Positions 33,909 to 42,647 of a stretch of 64,000 bases of DNA are shown one piece after another; the stretch's first letter is position 1, and each line of letters begins with the position of its first letter. The DNA comes from an uncultured Clostridia bacterium. Its GTDB lineage: Bacteria; Bacillota; Clostridia; Christensenellales; Borkfalkiaceae. A program made the translations under genes and the position numbers. The DNA is taken from contig CANRCK010000014.1 in NCBI GenBank assembly GCA_947629095.1, positions 41,705-105,704 of the forward strand, given 5' to 3'. The notes under the pieces were generated by a model. The model searched no databases. It saw only the letters and a list, made by a program, of their open reading frames with translations, and was not told where the DNA came from.

Positions 33909-34378
33909 TTTATCTCTTCTCCCTCCTTATACTGCGTTATGTAATCCGCTATAAGCGCATCGCACGCCTTGGAGAGCGCGTCACGCGTAATTCTGTACGT
34001 TTCGAGATCTCTTCCGTACGGGTCGGGAACGTCGTATCCGCATACGTCGCGTATACAAAACACGTGCCCGCAATCCTCCAAAAGCTGTTTTTGGCTCTGC
34101 GTCATGCAAATAACAATGGTGCTGGCGCCTATAATTTTTTGCGTAAGCTGGCGCGGAACAAAATTATCTGCTTTAATGCCCACTTCTTCAAGGGCTATTT
34201 TGCTGTTGGGGCTTATTGTACCGCCCACTTCGGCGTGAATGCCGCATGAAGAAACATCCCACCATTTTATTTTTTGTTTTTTTAGCTTGCTTCTTAAAAG
34301 CATTTCAGCCATAGGGCTACGGCAAGTGTTGCCGGTGCATACAAAGAGCACTTTTTTATGCCTGTTCTTAGTTTTCAT
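33905..34378 (-). CDS. Low-molecular-weight protein-tyrosine phosphatase family protein
   Basis: 157 aa from the ATG at 34378; the track start is an upstream GTG. P-loop VCTGNTCRSPMAE holds the catalytic Cys and Arg; the general acid Asp is in VPDPYG. Gene order Sua5-phosphatase-RpiB is common in Firmicutes. It could act as protein-arginine or -tyrosine phosphatase; the P-loop Thr (CTGNTCRS) favours the arginine-phosphatase type (YwlE-like). Confidence 0.92.
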   Translation of the reverse strand: MKTKNRHKKVLFVCTGNTCRSPMAEMLLRSKLKKQKIKWWDVSSCGIHAEVGGTISPNSKIALEEVGIKADNFVPRQLTQKIIGASTIVICMTQSQKQLLEDCGHVFCIRDVCGYDVPDPYGRDLETYRITRDALSKACDALIADYITQYKEGEEIK

Positions 34379-35369
34379 AACGTTTACCACACGCTTTAGT
34401 GAGTCTGTTCATAACTCCCGCCATAACGCCGCCGCTTTGTTTAGGGGAAATTACGATTAGCAAATCGCAAGTATTTTCACCCTCGCGAAGCTCGGAGTAA
34501 AGATTGGAAGCCATTTCTTCGGGCGTTGCGCCCAAGCACATATATTTTCTGCCGCCGACAAACTTTTCGCCGTCGCCGTCGCAAATTATACAAGCTTTTA
34601 CACCCTTTGCCGCTTCAAAATCGTAAAGGGCAAGCGCTTTTTCATATTCGTCAGGCGCGAACATCTCCGTTCTGCACCTCGGCGCATAGTGTTTATATCT
34701 CATACCCGGGGAACGAGCAACGGCGCCCTCTCTGTACACGTATTCACCGCATGCGCCAACGGTTTCTTCAACCATTTCGCGGCTTATAAGCCCGCTTCTC
34801 AACACTACGGGAATTTCTCCCGTGCAGTCCAAGACCGTACTCTCTATGCCCCCCGAACACACTCCGCCGTCAAGTATCAGGTCGATTTTGCCCTGCAAAT
34901 CGGCTAAAACGTGCTGAGCGGACGTCGGCGAAACGTGTTTTGAAATGTTTGCCGAAGGTGCGGCAACGGGCAAATCGACATATTTCAAAAATCTTTGGGC
35001 GCCTTCATGCGACGGTATCCGTATTGCAAGAGTGTCAAGCCCGCAACTTACGACAGGGCTGACAGTGCCCTTGCTCTTATATACCATAGTCAACGGACCC
35101 GGCAAAAATTTTTCGGCAAGGACTTTTGCATATTCCGGCACCTCGGTAACGAGATATGAAATATCAAAATCCTTATGCACGTGCACGATAAGCGGATTAT
35201 CGTTGGGGCGCCCCTTTATTTCAAAGATTTTGTTAACCGCCGCCGTATTACAAGCGTCGGCGCCCAAGCCGTACACCGTTTCGGTTGGGAACGCAACCGT
35301 TTCACCCTTTAAAATGAGCAATTTTGCCCTTTTTAAGCTATTTTCGTTTATAGGTAAAATTTCAGTCAT
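34368..35369 (-). CDS. ywlC: L-threonylcarbamoyladenylate synthase (Sua5/YwlC)
   Basis: 333 aa from the ATG at 35369, one base after the dnaB stop (TGA-T-ATG); the track's longer start overlaps dnaB and is unlikely. Makes threonylcarbamoyl-AMP for the t6A tRNA modification. YrdC core at about 5-190 with AFPTETVYGLG, KGRPNDNPLIVH and SANISKHVSPT; C-terminal Sua5 domain from about 215, linked by SPGMRYKHYAP. Confidence 0.94.
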   Translation of the reverse strand: MTEILPINENSLKRAKLLILKGETVAFPTETVYGLGADACNTAAVNKIFEIKGRPNDNPLIVHVHKDFDISYLVTEVPEYAKVLAEKFLPGPLTMVYKSKGTVSPVVSCGLDTLAIRIPSHEGAQRFLKYVDLPVAAPSANISKHVSPTSAQHVLADLQGKIDLILDGGVCSGGIESTVLDCTGEIPVVLRSGLISREMVEETVGACGEYVYREGAVARSPGMRYKHYAPRCRTEMFAPDEYEKALALYDFEAAKGVKACIICDGDGEKFVGGRKYMCLGATPEEMASNLYSELREGENTCDLLIVISPKQSGGVMAGVMNRLTKACGKRYEN

Positions 35370-35370
35370 A

Positions 35371-36837
35371 TCAGAACGGAGGGTCCTCGTCCTCGGGAGG
35401 CGCGTCGTCTTCACCGAGCGGCGCAAGTTCTTCGCCTTCCTGCGGTCTGTTTTTATGACGGCTTTCGTTTTGAGCCCTCTCCTCCATCTCTTCGTTCAAT
35501 TCGGGATTTACAAACTTGGTGAGCTCGCCCCTGAATCTCAATTTAATTCTGCCAAGCCCGCCGTTTCTGTGTTTTGCTATAATCAGCTCAGCCATACCTT
35601 TTACAATGTGCTTCTTTTCTATATCCTCGTCCGTTGCATTAACGTCCGGACGGTTTATAAACATTACTATATCGGCATCCTGCTCTATGGCGCCCGATTC
35701 ACGCAAATCGGAAAGCTGCGGCTCGGCAGATTGGATACGGCGCAACTGCGAAAGCGCAACTACGGGAACGTCAAGTTCCTTAGCCATTATTTTAAGGTCG
35801 CGGGTGATGGACGCAACCTCCTGCGTTCTGTTTTCGTCGCCGTGTTTTTTCCCGCTCTCCATAAGCTGTATGTAGTCTATCATGACGAGATCGAGCTTGC
35901 CGCCGTTATTCGCCTTAATCCTTCTGCACTTGGAAAGAATTTCGGAAGGCGTAACCCTTGAGCTGTCGTCTATATTGATTTTACTGTTTTTAAGTAATTC
36001 GCTTCCCTTTGCAAGCCTTTTCCAGTCGTCGGGTCCGAGCTTGCCGGCAAGCGCGTCGGACATACTCACTCCCGCCGTGCTGCAAAGCAGCCTTTGGATT
36101 ATCTGAACCTCCGGCATTTCCAAGCTGAACACTGCGCAAACGCAACCGTTGTTTACGGCAGCATTTTCAACTATATTCATTGCAAGCGAAGTTTTGCCCA
36201 TGCCGGGACGGGCTGCAATTACTATCAGGTCGGACTTTTGCAAGCCGTTCGTAATCCTGTCGAGCAGGGTAAATCCGGTGGGAACCCCGCGGAAGGCATC
36301 CTTATCTTCGGAAAGCTTTTGGAACTTTTCAAGAACCTTGTCTATACCGTCGCTCTCTCTTATGTCTTTGACGGTGGAACTGTCCTGTACCTGCGAAACC
36401 TTGTAAATTTTTTCCTCGGCAAACCTGATACTTTTTAAAATGTCGTCGCTGGTTTTGGAAAACTCGGCTATTTCTCTTGCCGAACGGATGAGCTTTCTGT
36501 TAACGCTGTCGCGCTTTACGATTTCAAGATAAAATTTATAATTTGCCGCCGACGGCGTGGTTTGGGCAAGCTCGGTAATATACGAAATTCCGCCCGCCTT
36601 TTCAAGGTCGCCCTCGCTCTCGAGCCTGTCCGAAAGCGTGACGATATCGAGGGGCTTACGGCTTTCGAAAACCATCTTTACAGCCGAAATTATATATTGG
36701 TGTGATTCGAAATAAAAATCCTCTTTATCAAGCCCCGCCAACACGTCGGCAAGAATTTCATTGTCGATAAGCATACACCCTAAAAGTGCCTGTTCTGCGT
36801 CCAAATGATTGGGCATTGTGTTTGTTTTGTCTGGCAT
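35371..36837 (-). CDS. dnaB: Replicative DNA helicase (DnaB)
   Basis: 488 aa. Unwinds DNA at the fork. N-terminal helical domain (about 1-110), RecA-like core with ARPGMGKTSLAMN, SLEMP, and DLVMIDYIQLM; the C-terminal tail is acidic and proline-rich (DDAPPEDEDPPF). Lies between pepF and sua5 in the long operon rather than beside rplI, its usual Firmicute partner. Confidence 0.96.
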   Translation of the reverse strand: MPDKTNTMPNHLDAEQALLGCMLIDNEILADVLAGLDKEDFYFESHQYIISAVKMVFESRKPLDIVTLSDRLESEGDLEKAGGISYITELAQTTPSAANYKFYLEIVKRDSVNRKLIRSAREIAEFSKTSDDILKSIRFAEEKIYKVSQVQDSSTVKDIRESDGIDKVLEKFQKLSEDKDAFRGVPTGFTLLDRITNGLQKSDLIVIAARPGMGKTSLAMNIVENAAVNNGCVCAVFSLEMPEVQIIQRLLCSTAGVSMSDALAGKLGPDDWKRLAKGSELLKNSKINIDDSSRVTPSEILSKCRRIKANNGGKLDLVMIDYIQLMESGKKHGDENRTQEVASITRDLKIMAKELDVPVVALSQLRRIQSAEPQLSDLRESGAIEQDADIVMFINRPDVNATDEDIEKKHIVKGMAELIIAKHRNGGLGRIKLRFRGELTKFVNPELNEEMEERAQNESRHKNRPQEGEELAPLGEDDAPPEDEDPPF

Positions 36838-36843
36838 AGTACT

Positions 36844-38619
36844 CTATATTCCCATTAATTTCTCAAATTCAGTCAATGTATCTTCAAATTCACGCATTGC
36901 AATTTCAAAAGGTTCTGGCTTTGTTAAATCCACTCCGGCATATTTCAATAGCGAAACAGGGTCGGTTGACGAGCCGCCGGATAGAAATTTTACGTAGTCC
37001 TTTACCGCACTTTCACCGTTCTCCAAAATGCGTTTTGCGATATTGATTGCCGCAGTTATGCCAGTTGCATATTTGTACACATAGAACGAAGAATACAAGT
37101 GCGGAATTCTTGCCCATTCAAAAGAAATATTGTTGTCGTGCTCAATTTGGTCACCGTAGTATTTTTTGCCTATTTCCGAGTATATGGAGCACATTGAATC
37201 CTTTGTGAGAGGCTCCCCCTTTTCCACCACCGCGTGTGTGGCAGCTTCAAACTCTGCAAACATAGTTTGCCTGTGAAGCGTTGCGCGGATGGTATCGAGA
37301 TAATAATTCAAAAGATATTTTTTAAGATTTATATCCTTTGCTTCTTTAAGCATATACTTCAAAAGCAGCACCTCGTTGACGGTGCTTGCAACTTCCGCCA
37401 CAAAAATTTTGTATTGGCTCTTTGCAAACGGCTGATATTTTTGCGAAAAATAGGTGTGGATCGAATGTCCCATTTCGTGCGCTATCGTAAACACCTCGGA
37501 AATGGAAGGCTGGTAATTCAGCAACACGTAAGGATGAACTCCGTAGCACGACGCACTGTATGCGCCGTTACGCTTGCCCTCGGTCTCCTCCACGTCCAGC
37601 CAACGTTCGTCGTAAGCTTTTTTGAGAAGCGCCTGATAATCCTTTCCGAGCGCCGCAAGACCCTTTATAACGTAAGCGTACGCTTCGTCGTAGGAAAGTT
37701 TGAAATCCACGCCGTCTACAAGCGGAGCATAAATATCGCAAAAGTACTGCTTTTCGCAGCCGAGTATCTTCTTTCTGTCGGCAATATACCGATGCATGGA
37801 GGAAAGATTATCGTCCACTGCTTTTAAAAGATTTTCATATACGACCTTGTCCACGTCTTCGTCGAAGAGCGCACGTTCGAGGCAAGAATCAAATTTATAA
37901 ACTTTGCTCAACAGCACGTCGCTTTTAACGTTGCCTATATACGTGGAAGCAAGCGTATTTAGCAGACTGCCGTACGCGGCATAGTATTTATCATACGCTT
38001 CTTTGCGTTTTGCGGCGTCGGGAGAATGCAAAATTATGCCGTATAAGCCGTGCGTAAGCTTAACTTTTTCGCCGTTAAACTCTATTTCCGGAAGAGGCAA
38101 ATCAAGATTATCTATCATCGCAAAGGTATCGCTGAATGTGTTGAACACCTCATAGGACATTCCTATAATTTTTTCCTCGGCTTCGGATACGGTGTGTTTC
38201 TTCCCCTTGATGACGCGCTGTATTATATAGTCATAGTCTGAAAAATCCGGATCGGCTGCAACCGAGTTGAGATATTCATCGCTGAGCTTTGCCATTTCAG
38301 GCTCAAAAAAGGCTCTTTCGGTTGAATATTGTGAAAACAGCGGAAACATTTTGGAATACTGCTCCGCATGCAACGGAACCGAAATATCCTCGTCGTGGCA
38401 AAGATGGGCATAGATTGCAAGATGCTCAATCAATACGGAATAATCGTCGTCCTCTCGGAAAAACTTCAAAAGCTGCTTCTTGTCGCCGAGCTTGCCGGAA
38501 TATTTTGAAAAGCGAGGAACATTAAGAGCCTTTTTATAATCTTCTTCCCAAAGCTCGTCGGAAGCGTAAATGTCCTCGATCTTCCATTTGCGTTCTGTTT
38601 TTACGTCTTGTCTCTTCAT
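36844..38619 (-). CDS. pepF: Oligoendopeptidase F (M3 family)
   Basis: 591 aa, full family length. Cytosolic zinc peptidase that cuts 7-17-residue peptides. Zinc site AHEMGHSIHTYFS and the downstream Glu region. Seven bp separate it from dnaB and 8 bp from the PFL gene, so cotranscription is likely. Confidence 0.96.
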   Translation of the reverse strand: MKRQDVKTERKWKIEDIYASDELWEEDYKKALNVPRFSKYSGKLGDKKQLLKFFREDDDYSVLIEHLAIYAHLCHDEDISVPLHAEQYSKMFPLFSQYSTERAFFEPEMAKLSDEYLNSVAADPDFSDYDYIIQRVIKGKKHTVSEAEEKIIGMSYEVFNTFSDTFAMIDNLDLPLPEIEFNGEKVKLTHGLYGIILHSPDAAKRKEAYDKYYAAYGSLLNTLASTYIGNVKSDVLLSKVYKFDSCLERALFDEDVDKVVYENLLKAVDDNLSSMHRYIADRKKILGCEKQYFCDIYAPLVDGVDFKLSYDEAYAYVIKGLAALGKDYQALLKKAYDERWLDVEETEGKRNGAYSASCYGVHPYVLLNYQPSISEVFTIAHEMGHSIHTYFSQKYQPFAKSQYKIFVAEVASTVNEVLLLKYMLKEAKDINLKKYLLNYYLDTIRATLHRQTMFAEFEAATHAVVEKGEPLTKDSMCSIYSEIGKKYYGDQIEHDNNISFEWARIPHLYSSFYVYKYATGITAAINIAKRILENGESAVKDYVKFLSGGSSTDPVSLLKYAGVDLTKPEPFEIAMREFEDTLTEFEKLMGI

Positions 38620-38627
38620 TTTTACCT

Positions 38628-39983
38628 CTAATTTTTATTTGAATGAATGGGTGCGGGAATCAATCCGCCCCTTGAAATAAACTTCTCTGCGCTTCCGCGG
38701 TGCAGCGGCATAACCGGGGCGCGCCCCAATAACCCGCCGAAATTTACCTCGTCACCGACCTGCTTCCCGCAGGCGGGGATTACCCGCACCGCGGTAGTTT
38801 TATTATTCACCATGCCTATTGCGGCTTCATCGGCGATTATGGCGCTTATCGTGGACGCATCCGTGTCGCCCGGAACGGCTATCATATCAAGCCCTACCGA
38901 GCATACGGCAGTCATTGCCTCCAGCTTATCGATATTGAGATCGCCACGCTCAGCCGCCTCTATCATTCCGATATCTTCCGAAACGGGTATGAACGCGCCC
39001 GAAAGCCCGCCCACTCGCGAACTTGCCATAACTCCGCCCTTTTTAACTGCGTCGTTCAATATTGCAAGGCACGCCGTAGTGCCGTGTGTACCTACGCTAT
39101 CCAGCCCCATTTCCTCCAAAATTGCGGCAACCGAATCTCCCCTTGCGGGTGTGGGCGCCAAAGATAAATCTACTATGCCGAACTCTGCCCCGAGGCGCTT
39201 TGCCGCCTCCCTTGCAATAAGTTGACCTGCGCGGGTGATTTTAAAAGCCGTGCGCTTTATCATTTCGGCAAGTTCGGTTAAATCGGCATTTGGAATACTT
39301 TCTATTGCGTGTTGCACAACCCCGGGACCGGAGACGCCTACGTTTATGACCGTATCGCTTTCACCAATGCCGTGGAATGCGCCCGCCATAAACGGATTAT
39401 CTTCCACCGCGTTGCAAAACACAACAAGTTTTGCACAACCGAAGCCCCCATTGTCCGCCGTTTTTTCGGAGGTTTGCTTAATGATTTCACCCATAAGCTT
39501 TACGGCGTCCATATTTATGCCGGACTTCGAGGAGCCAACATTAACGGATGAACACAACCTTTGCGTTGACGCCAACACTTCGGGTATGGATAGAATAAAT
39601 TTCCGCTCATAATCCGCCATACCCTTGTGGACGAGCGCGGAATAACCGCCCAAAAAATCGATTCCCACCGCCTGCGCCGCATCGTCGAGCGCTTTGCCTA
39701 TAAGATACGATTTATCCGCAAACGGCGCGCATATTATGCTTGCGGGAGTCACCGACACGCGCTTATTTACAATGGGAATACCGTATTCTCTGGATAGGTC
39801 ACGCGTAACATTTACGATATTTTCAGCCTTTTTACAAACGGTATCGTAAACTTTTTGCGCCGTCTTTTCAGCGCTTCCGCTTATACACGGCAAAAGCGAT
39901 ATGCCCATTGTCACCGTGCGGATATCAAGGTGCTCGCGTTCCACCATATTTATCGTTTCGAGAACTTCGTTAGCGTTGAACAT
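38628..39983 (-). CDS. PFL-family protein (UPF0210/DUF711)
   Basis: 451 aa, typical length. Strong match in style to the UPF0210 family ([43 protein letters not shown]), distantly related to pyruvate formate-lyase folds but without the glycyl radical motif. Function unknown. It forms the usual pair with an ACT-domain gene just upstream, suggesting regulation by a small ligand such as an amino acid. Confidence 0.93.
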   Translation of the reverse strand: MFNANEVLETINMVEREHLDIRTVTMGISLLPCISGSAEKTAQKVYDTVCKKAENIVNVTRDLSREYGIPIVNKRVSVTPASIICAPFADKSYLIGKALDDAAQAVGIDFLGGYSALVHKGMADYERKFILSIPEVLASTQRLCSSVNVGSSKSGINMDAVKLMGEIIKQTSEKTADNGGFGCAKLVVFCNAVEDNPFMAGAFHGIGESDTVINVGVSGPGVVQHAIESIPNADLTELAEMIKRTAFKITRAGQLIAREAAKRLGAEFGIVDLSLAPTPARGDSVAAILEEMGLDSVGTHGTTACLAILNDAVKKGGVMASSRVGGLSGAFIPVSEDIGMIEAAERGDLNIDKLEAMTAVCSVGLDMIAVPGDTDASTISAIIADEAAIGMVNNKTTAVRVIPACGKQVGDEVNFGGLLGRAPVMPLHRGSAEKFISRGGLIPAPIHSNKN

Positions 39984-39991
39984 AGCGCCCC

Positions 39992-40261
39992 TTACACACT
40001 GTGCATGGCATTGAAAATTTCTTCATGCTGAACGTGGATGGACATTCCGATTGTTTTGCCCATCTCGGCGCACTCATCGGCAAGAGCCGCAAGCGAAACG
40101 GTTGCGTTGGTTATATCCACAAGCATTATCATGGCAAAATATTCTTCCAGAATAGTTTGGCTGATATCCAGAATATTTACTTTTCTTTCGGCAAGAAAAC
40201 CGCTTATCTTTGCAATTATACCGGTTTTATCTTTACCTACCACAGTCAAGACCGCACGCAT
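39992..40261 (-). CDS. ACT-domain protein (UPF0237)
   Basis: 89 aa from the ATG at 40261 with CGGAG upstream; the track's first codon is a [22 protein letters not shown] and ILDISQTIL are typical of the GcvR-like ACT family. Likely binds a small molecule and works with the PFL-family protein 8 bp downstream. Confidence 0.92.
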   Translation of the reverse strand: MRAVLTVVGKDKTGIIAKISGFLAERKVNILDISQTILEEYFAMIMLVDITNATVSLAALADECAEMGKTIGMSIHVQHEEIFNAMHSV

Positions 40262-40292
40262 TTTCAATCTCCGTGTAATTTATGATTTTATT

Positions 40293-40958
40293 TCAGTTCC
40301 ATCTGTTGAAGCCGAGCGTAAACTCAAAAAACGTATAAAGCGAAGTCAGCCAACTTTTATTTTCAATAGACCATTTGGGCACCACCCCTACGAGGTCGGC
40401 TATAGGGAAATCTCCCTTTTCTCTGCTGTCGGCGCTCTCGTTTCTGTTGTCGCCGAGTAAAAACATACAGTCGTCTTTAACGAGGTGCTCCCCAAAAGTA
40501 TTTTTTGAGTCGCTTGCGTCGTTAAACCCCTCTGCAATATACGGCTCGTCTATTTTTGTGAATTCCTCGTCGCCTTTATATTTAATCAGCAGGGTTCCCC
40601 TGTCGAGCTTCACCGTGTCGCCCCCGAAAGCAATAACCCTCTTGATTATATCATATGGAAAACCGCCGTCGTCCGTAGTTTGCACAACGACTATATCAAA
40701 ATAGTCCGGCGAAACATGGGTATCCACAAAAACGTAGTCGCCGCCGGGAAGCAATTCCGCCCCGTCAGCCCCCGACGGTGCGCCGGTGAGCGTGGGCATC
40801 ATCGACCTGCCCTTTACATAAATATTCGTATAATATGTGTTGAAAATGATTTCAACGATAAATACTAGGCAAATCAAGATTATTATCAGATTTAATATTA
40901 AGTTGACCAAAGACGGCTTTTGCCTTTCATACAGGCATTTGCCTACTTTATTTAACAT
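40293..40958 (-). CDS. lepB: Signal peptidase I
   Basis: 221 aa. Removes signal peptides of secreted proteins, such as the endonuclease I here. One N-terminal helix (about 17-40), catalytic Ser in GRSMMPTL, catalytic Lys in DIIKRVIAFGGD and LGDNRNESADSR. Bacillus SipS-like with a single membrane anchor. Confidence 0.96.
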   Translation of the reverse strand: MLNKVGKCLYERQKPSLVNLILNLIIILICLVFIVEIIFNTYYTNIYVKGRSMMPTLTGAPSGADGAELLPGGDYVFVDTHVSPDYFDIVVVQTTDDGGFPYDIIKRVIAFGGDTVKLDRGTLLIKYKGDEEFTKIDEPYIAEGFNDASDSKNTFGEHLVKDDCMFLLGDNRNESADSREKGDFPIADLVGVVPKWSIENKSWLTSLYTFFEFTLGFNRWN

Positions 40959-40961
40959 ACT

Positions 40962-42638
40962 TTAAAGCCACATAACATTATTTACTGCAAACGGTTTGGT
41001 GCATTTGATTGACAAAACAAAATTGGAAGCAAAAGCGGGCAGCGCCGTACCGTTTGAATTTTTAAACAGCTTGCTTTCGGCAAGAATACTCTGCCAAACC
41101 CCGCCGACTATTTCAAAATCGTTTGAAAATTCTTCCCCGGCATTGGCGTCGAAAAACACCAGCTTTACATTAACGGGTTCATCGCTGAATATATCCAGCT
41201 TTAAAATGCTGCCGGGATTTGGCGCAAACATAGGGTTGTTCATTCTGAACGTTTTTAATCCGTGCTCGGTATAAAGTCCCTTCACCCCACTTGAATTTTC
41301 AACTACACGGGGCAGGGCATCGCTGTTTATAAAAAACGTTCCGCCCACTGCGCACGTTTCCGGGTCGTCAACGGAAAACGGACCGACATCGTCCTTATCG
41401 GAGTACATTACGCGGCACTTTGAACGCATATTCCTGAATTTTCCGCTGATCTTTTTTGCTACGATTTTAGACCATACTGTAAACCCGTTGATATATTTTA
41501 CATAGCACAGAACAAAAACCGTACCGGTATTTTCAAAAATATCCAGATAAAAATCCTGCCCGACGGGTGTGATTTTATTTTTTTGTTCGCAAGCGGTCCA
41601 CTCTCGCAGCGAAGAATCTATGCAATCCTCCGCAACATACGTCCCACAGCTTTCAACTATTCCCTGGTCGTCGAAAATTGCCCTTGCAACGAGATTTGAC
41701 TCCTCATCCACTTCCACGGAAATATCCGCCGGCTTAGGCACAAAAACCTGTCTGTTTTTAAGATTTTTGTCAAGGAACATAAACATATCGTTCGTACTCT
41801 TCATTCCTATACAGCTGTTACACTGAACGGAATAGGCTATGGCGCTATCGGATATAAACTGTGAATTTATTCGCGAAAACGTATCGTAAGCCCTGTCGTA
41901 GTCGAAACGCGCGTCGTTGGTGGAGCATAGCATAAGAACGGGGCAACGCACGTAAGGCGCATATGCCTGTGAATCTATACCCGCGATAAAACGGTATCTC
42001 TCCTCGTCCAGATCCGGCTCTATGGAAACGTATTTATTTATACCCGAATAAGCCCTCCAGCCTGCGGCGCAAACGGGGATTATGCACCTGAACTGTTCGG
42101 CAACGCCGAGTTTCCATGCGACTTCGCCTCCGTCCCTAAGCCCCACAACTGCTATTTCGTCGCTTCCGCTGCGTTCTTTTGCATATTTTTTTGCATAAAT
42201 GCCTACGGCGGTCCACTCATACCAGCACGTTTCCACTGCGCTGTCGTCGACAAAATCGTATCTTCTGCCACATTCCGCAAAATTTGCATAGCGGATATTT
42301 TCGGGATAGACCGTGTAAAAATCGCAATCTCCCCATGCCCCGCGGTAATCCACCATCAACACACTGTAGCCGCGGCGGACAAACACTTTCATCAGCTCTT
42401 CGTCTATCGTTTCCTTGCTGTCGGGGAAAATTATAACCGTTTCATCCGCAGGAGATTTCAAATCATAGGCATAGCCCGCCGCTACGCGGACCCTGCCCTC
42501 TCCCGTTTCGCGGGCGCTGAAACTGACGCGTTCAAAAACTATGCCGTTCTCTTCCTTTGACGATACTACGGCAGGCGACGTATCTAAACAAGGATTGAAT
42601 GATTCCCAAAGCGACAGCGGTGTCAATATATTAGGCAT
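40962..42638 (-). CDS. Alpha/beta-hydrolase-like protein with C-terminal beta-sandwich; nucleophile altered
   Basis: 558 aa, no signal peptide. N-terminal region (about 20-310) resembles CocE/NonD-type acyl hydrolases: YSVLMVDYRGAWGD and YVRCPVLMLCSTNDARFD look like the oxyanion and acid-loop regions. The nucleophile elbow reads VGLRDGGE, where G-x-S-x-G would be expected, so the Ser is replaced by Arg. The C-terminal region (about 310-558) looks like stacked beta-sandwich domains. It may be a binding protein rather than an enzyme, or may use an Asp nucleophile. Encoded between lepB and sbcC. Confidence 0.55.
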   Translation of the reverse strand: MPNILTPLSLWESFNPCLDTSPAVVSSKEENGIVFERVSFSARETGEGRVRVAAGYAYDLKSPADETVIIFPDSKETIDEELMKVFVRRGYSVLMVDYRGAWGDCDFYTVYPENIRYANFAECGRRYDFVDDSAVETCWYEWTAVGIYAKKYAKERSGSDEIAVVGLRDGGEVAWKLGVAEQFRCIIPVCAAGWRAYSGINKYVSIEPDLDEERYRFIAGIDSQAYAPYVRCPVLMLCSTNDARFDYDRAYDTFSRINSQFISDSAIAYSVQCNSCIGMKSTNDMFMFLDKNLKNRQVFVPKPADISVEVDEESNLVARAIFDDQGIVESCGTYVAEDCIDSSLREWTACEQKNKITPVGQDFYLDIFENTGTVFVLCYVKYINGFTVWSKIVAKKISGKFRNMRSKCRVMYSDKDDVGPFSVDDPETCAVGGTFFINSDALPRVVENSSGVKGLYTEHGLKTFRMNNPMFAPNPGSILKLDIFSDEPVNVKLVFFDANAGEEFSNDFEIVGGVWQSILAESKLFKNSNGTALPAFASNFVLSIKCTKPFAVNNVMWL

Positions 42639-42647
42639 TTTGGCTCC

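Noticed and set aside
38647-39225. 192-aa plus-strand ORF
   Set aside because: Antisense to the PFL-family gene; no start signal or family match.
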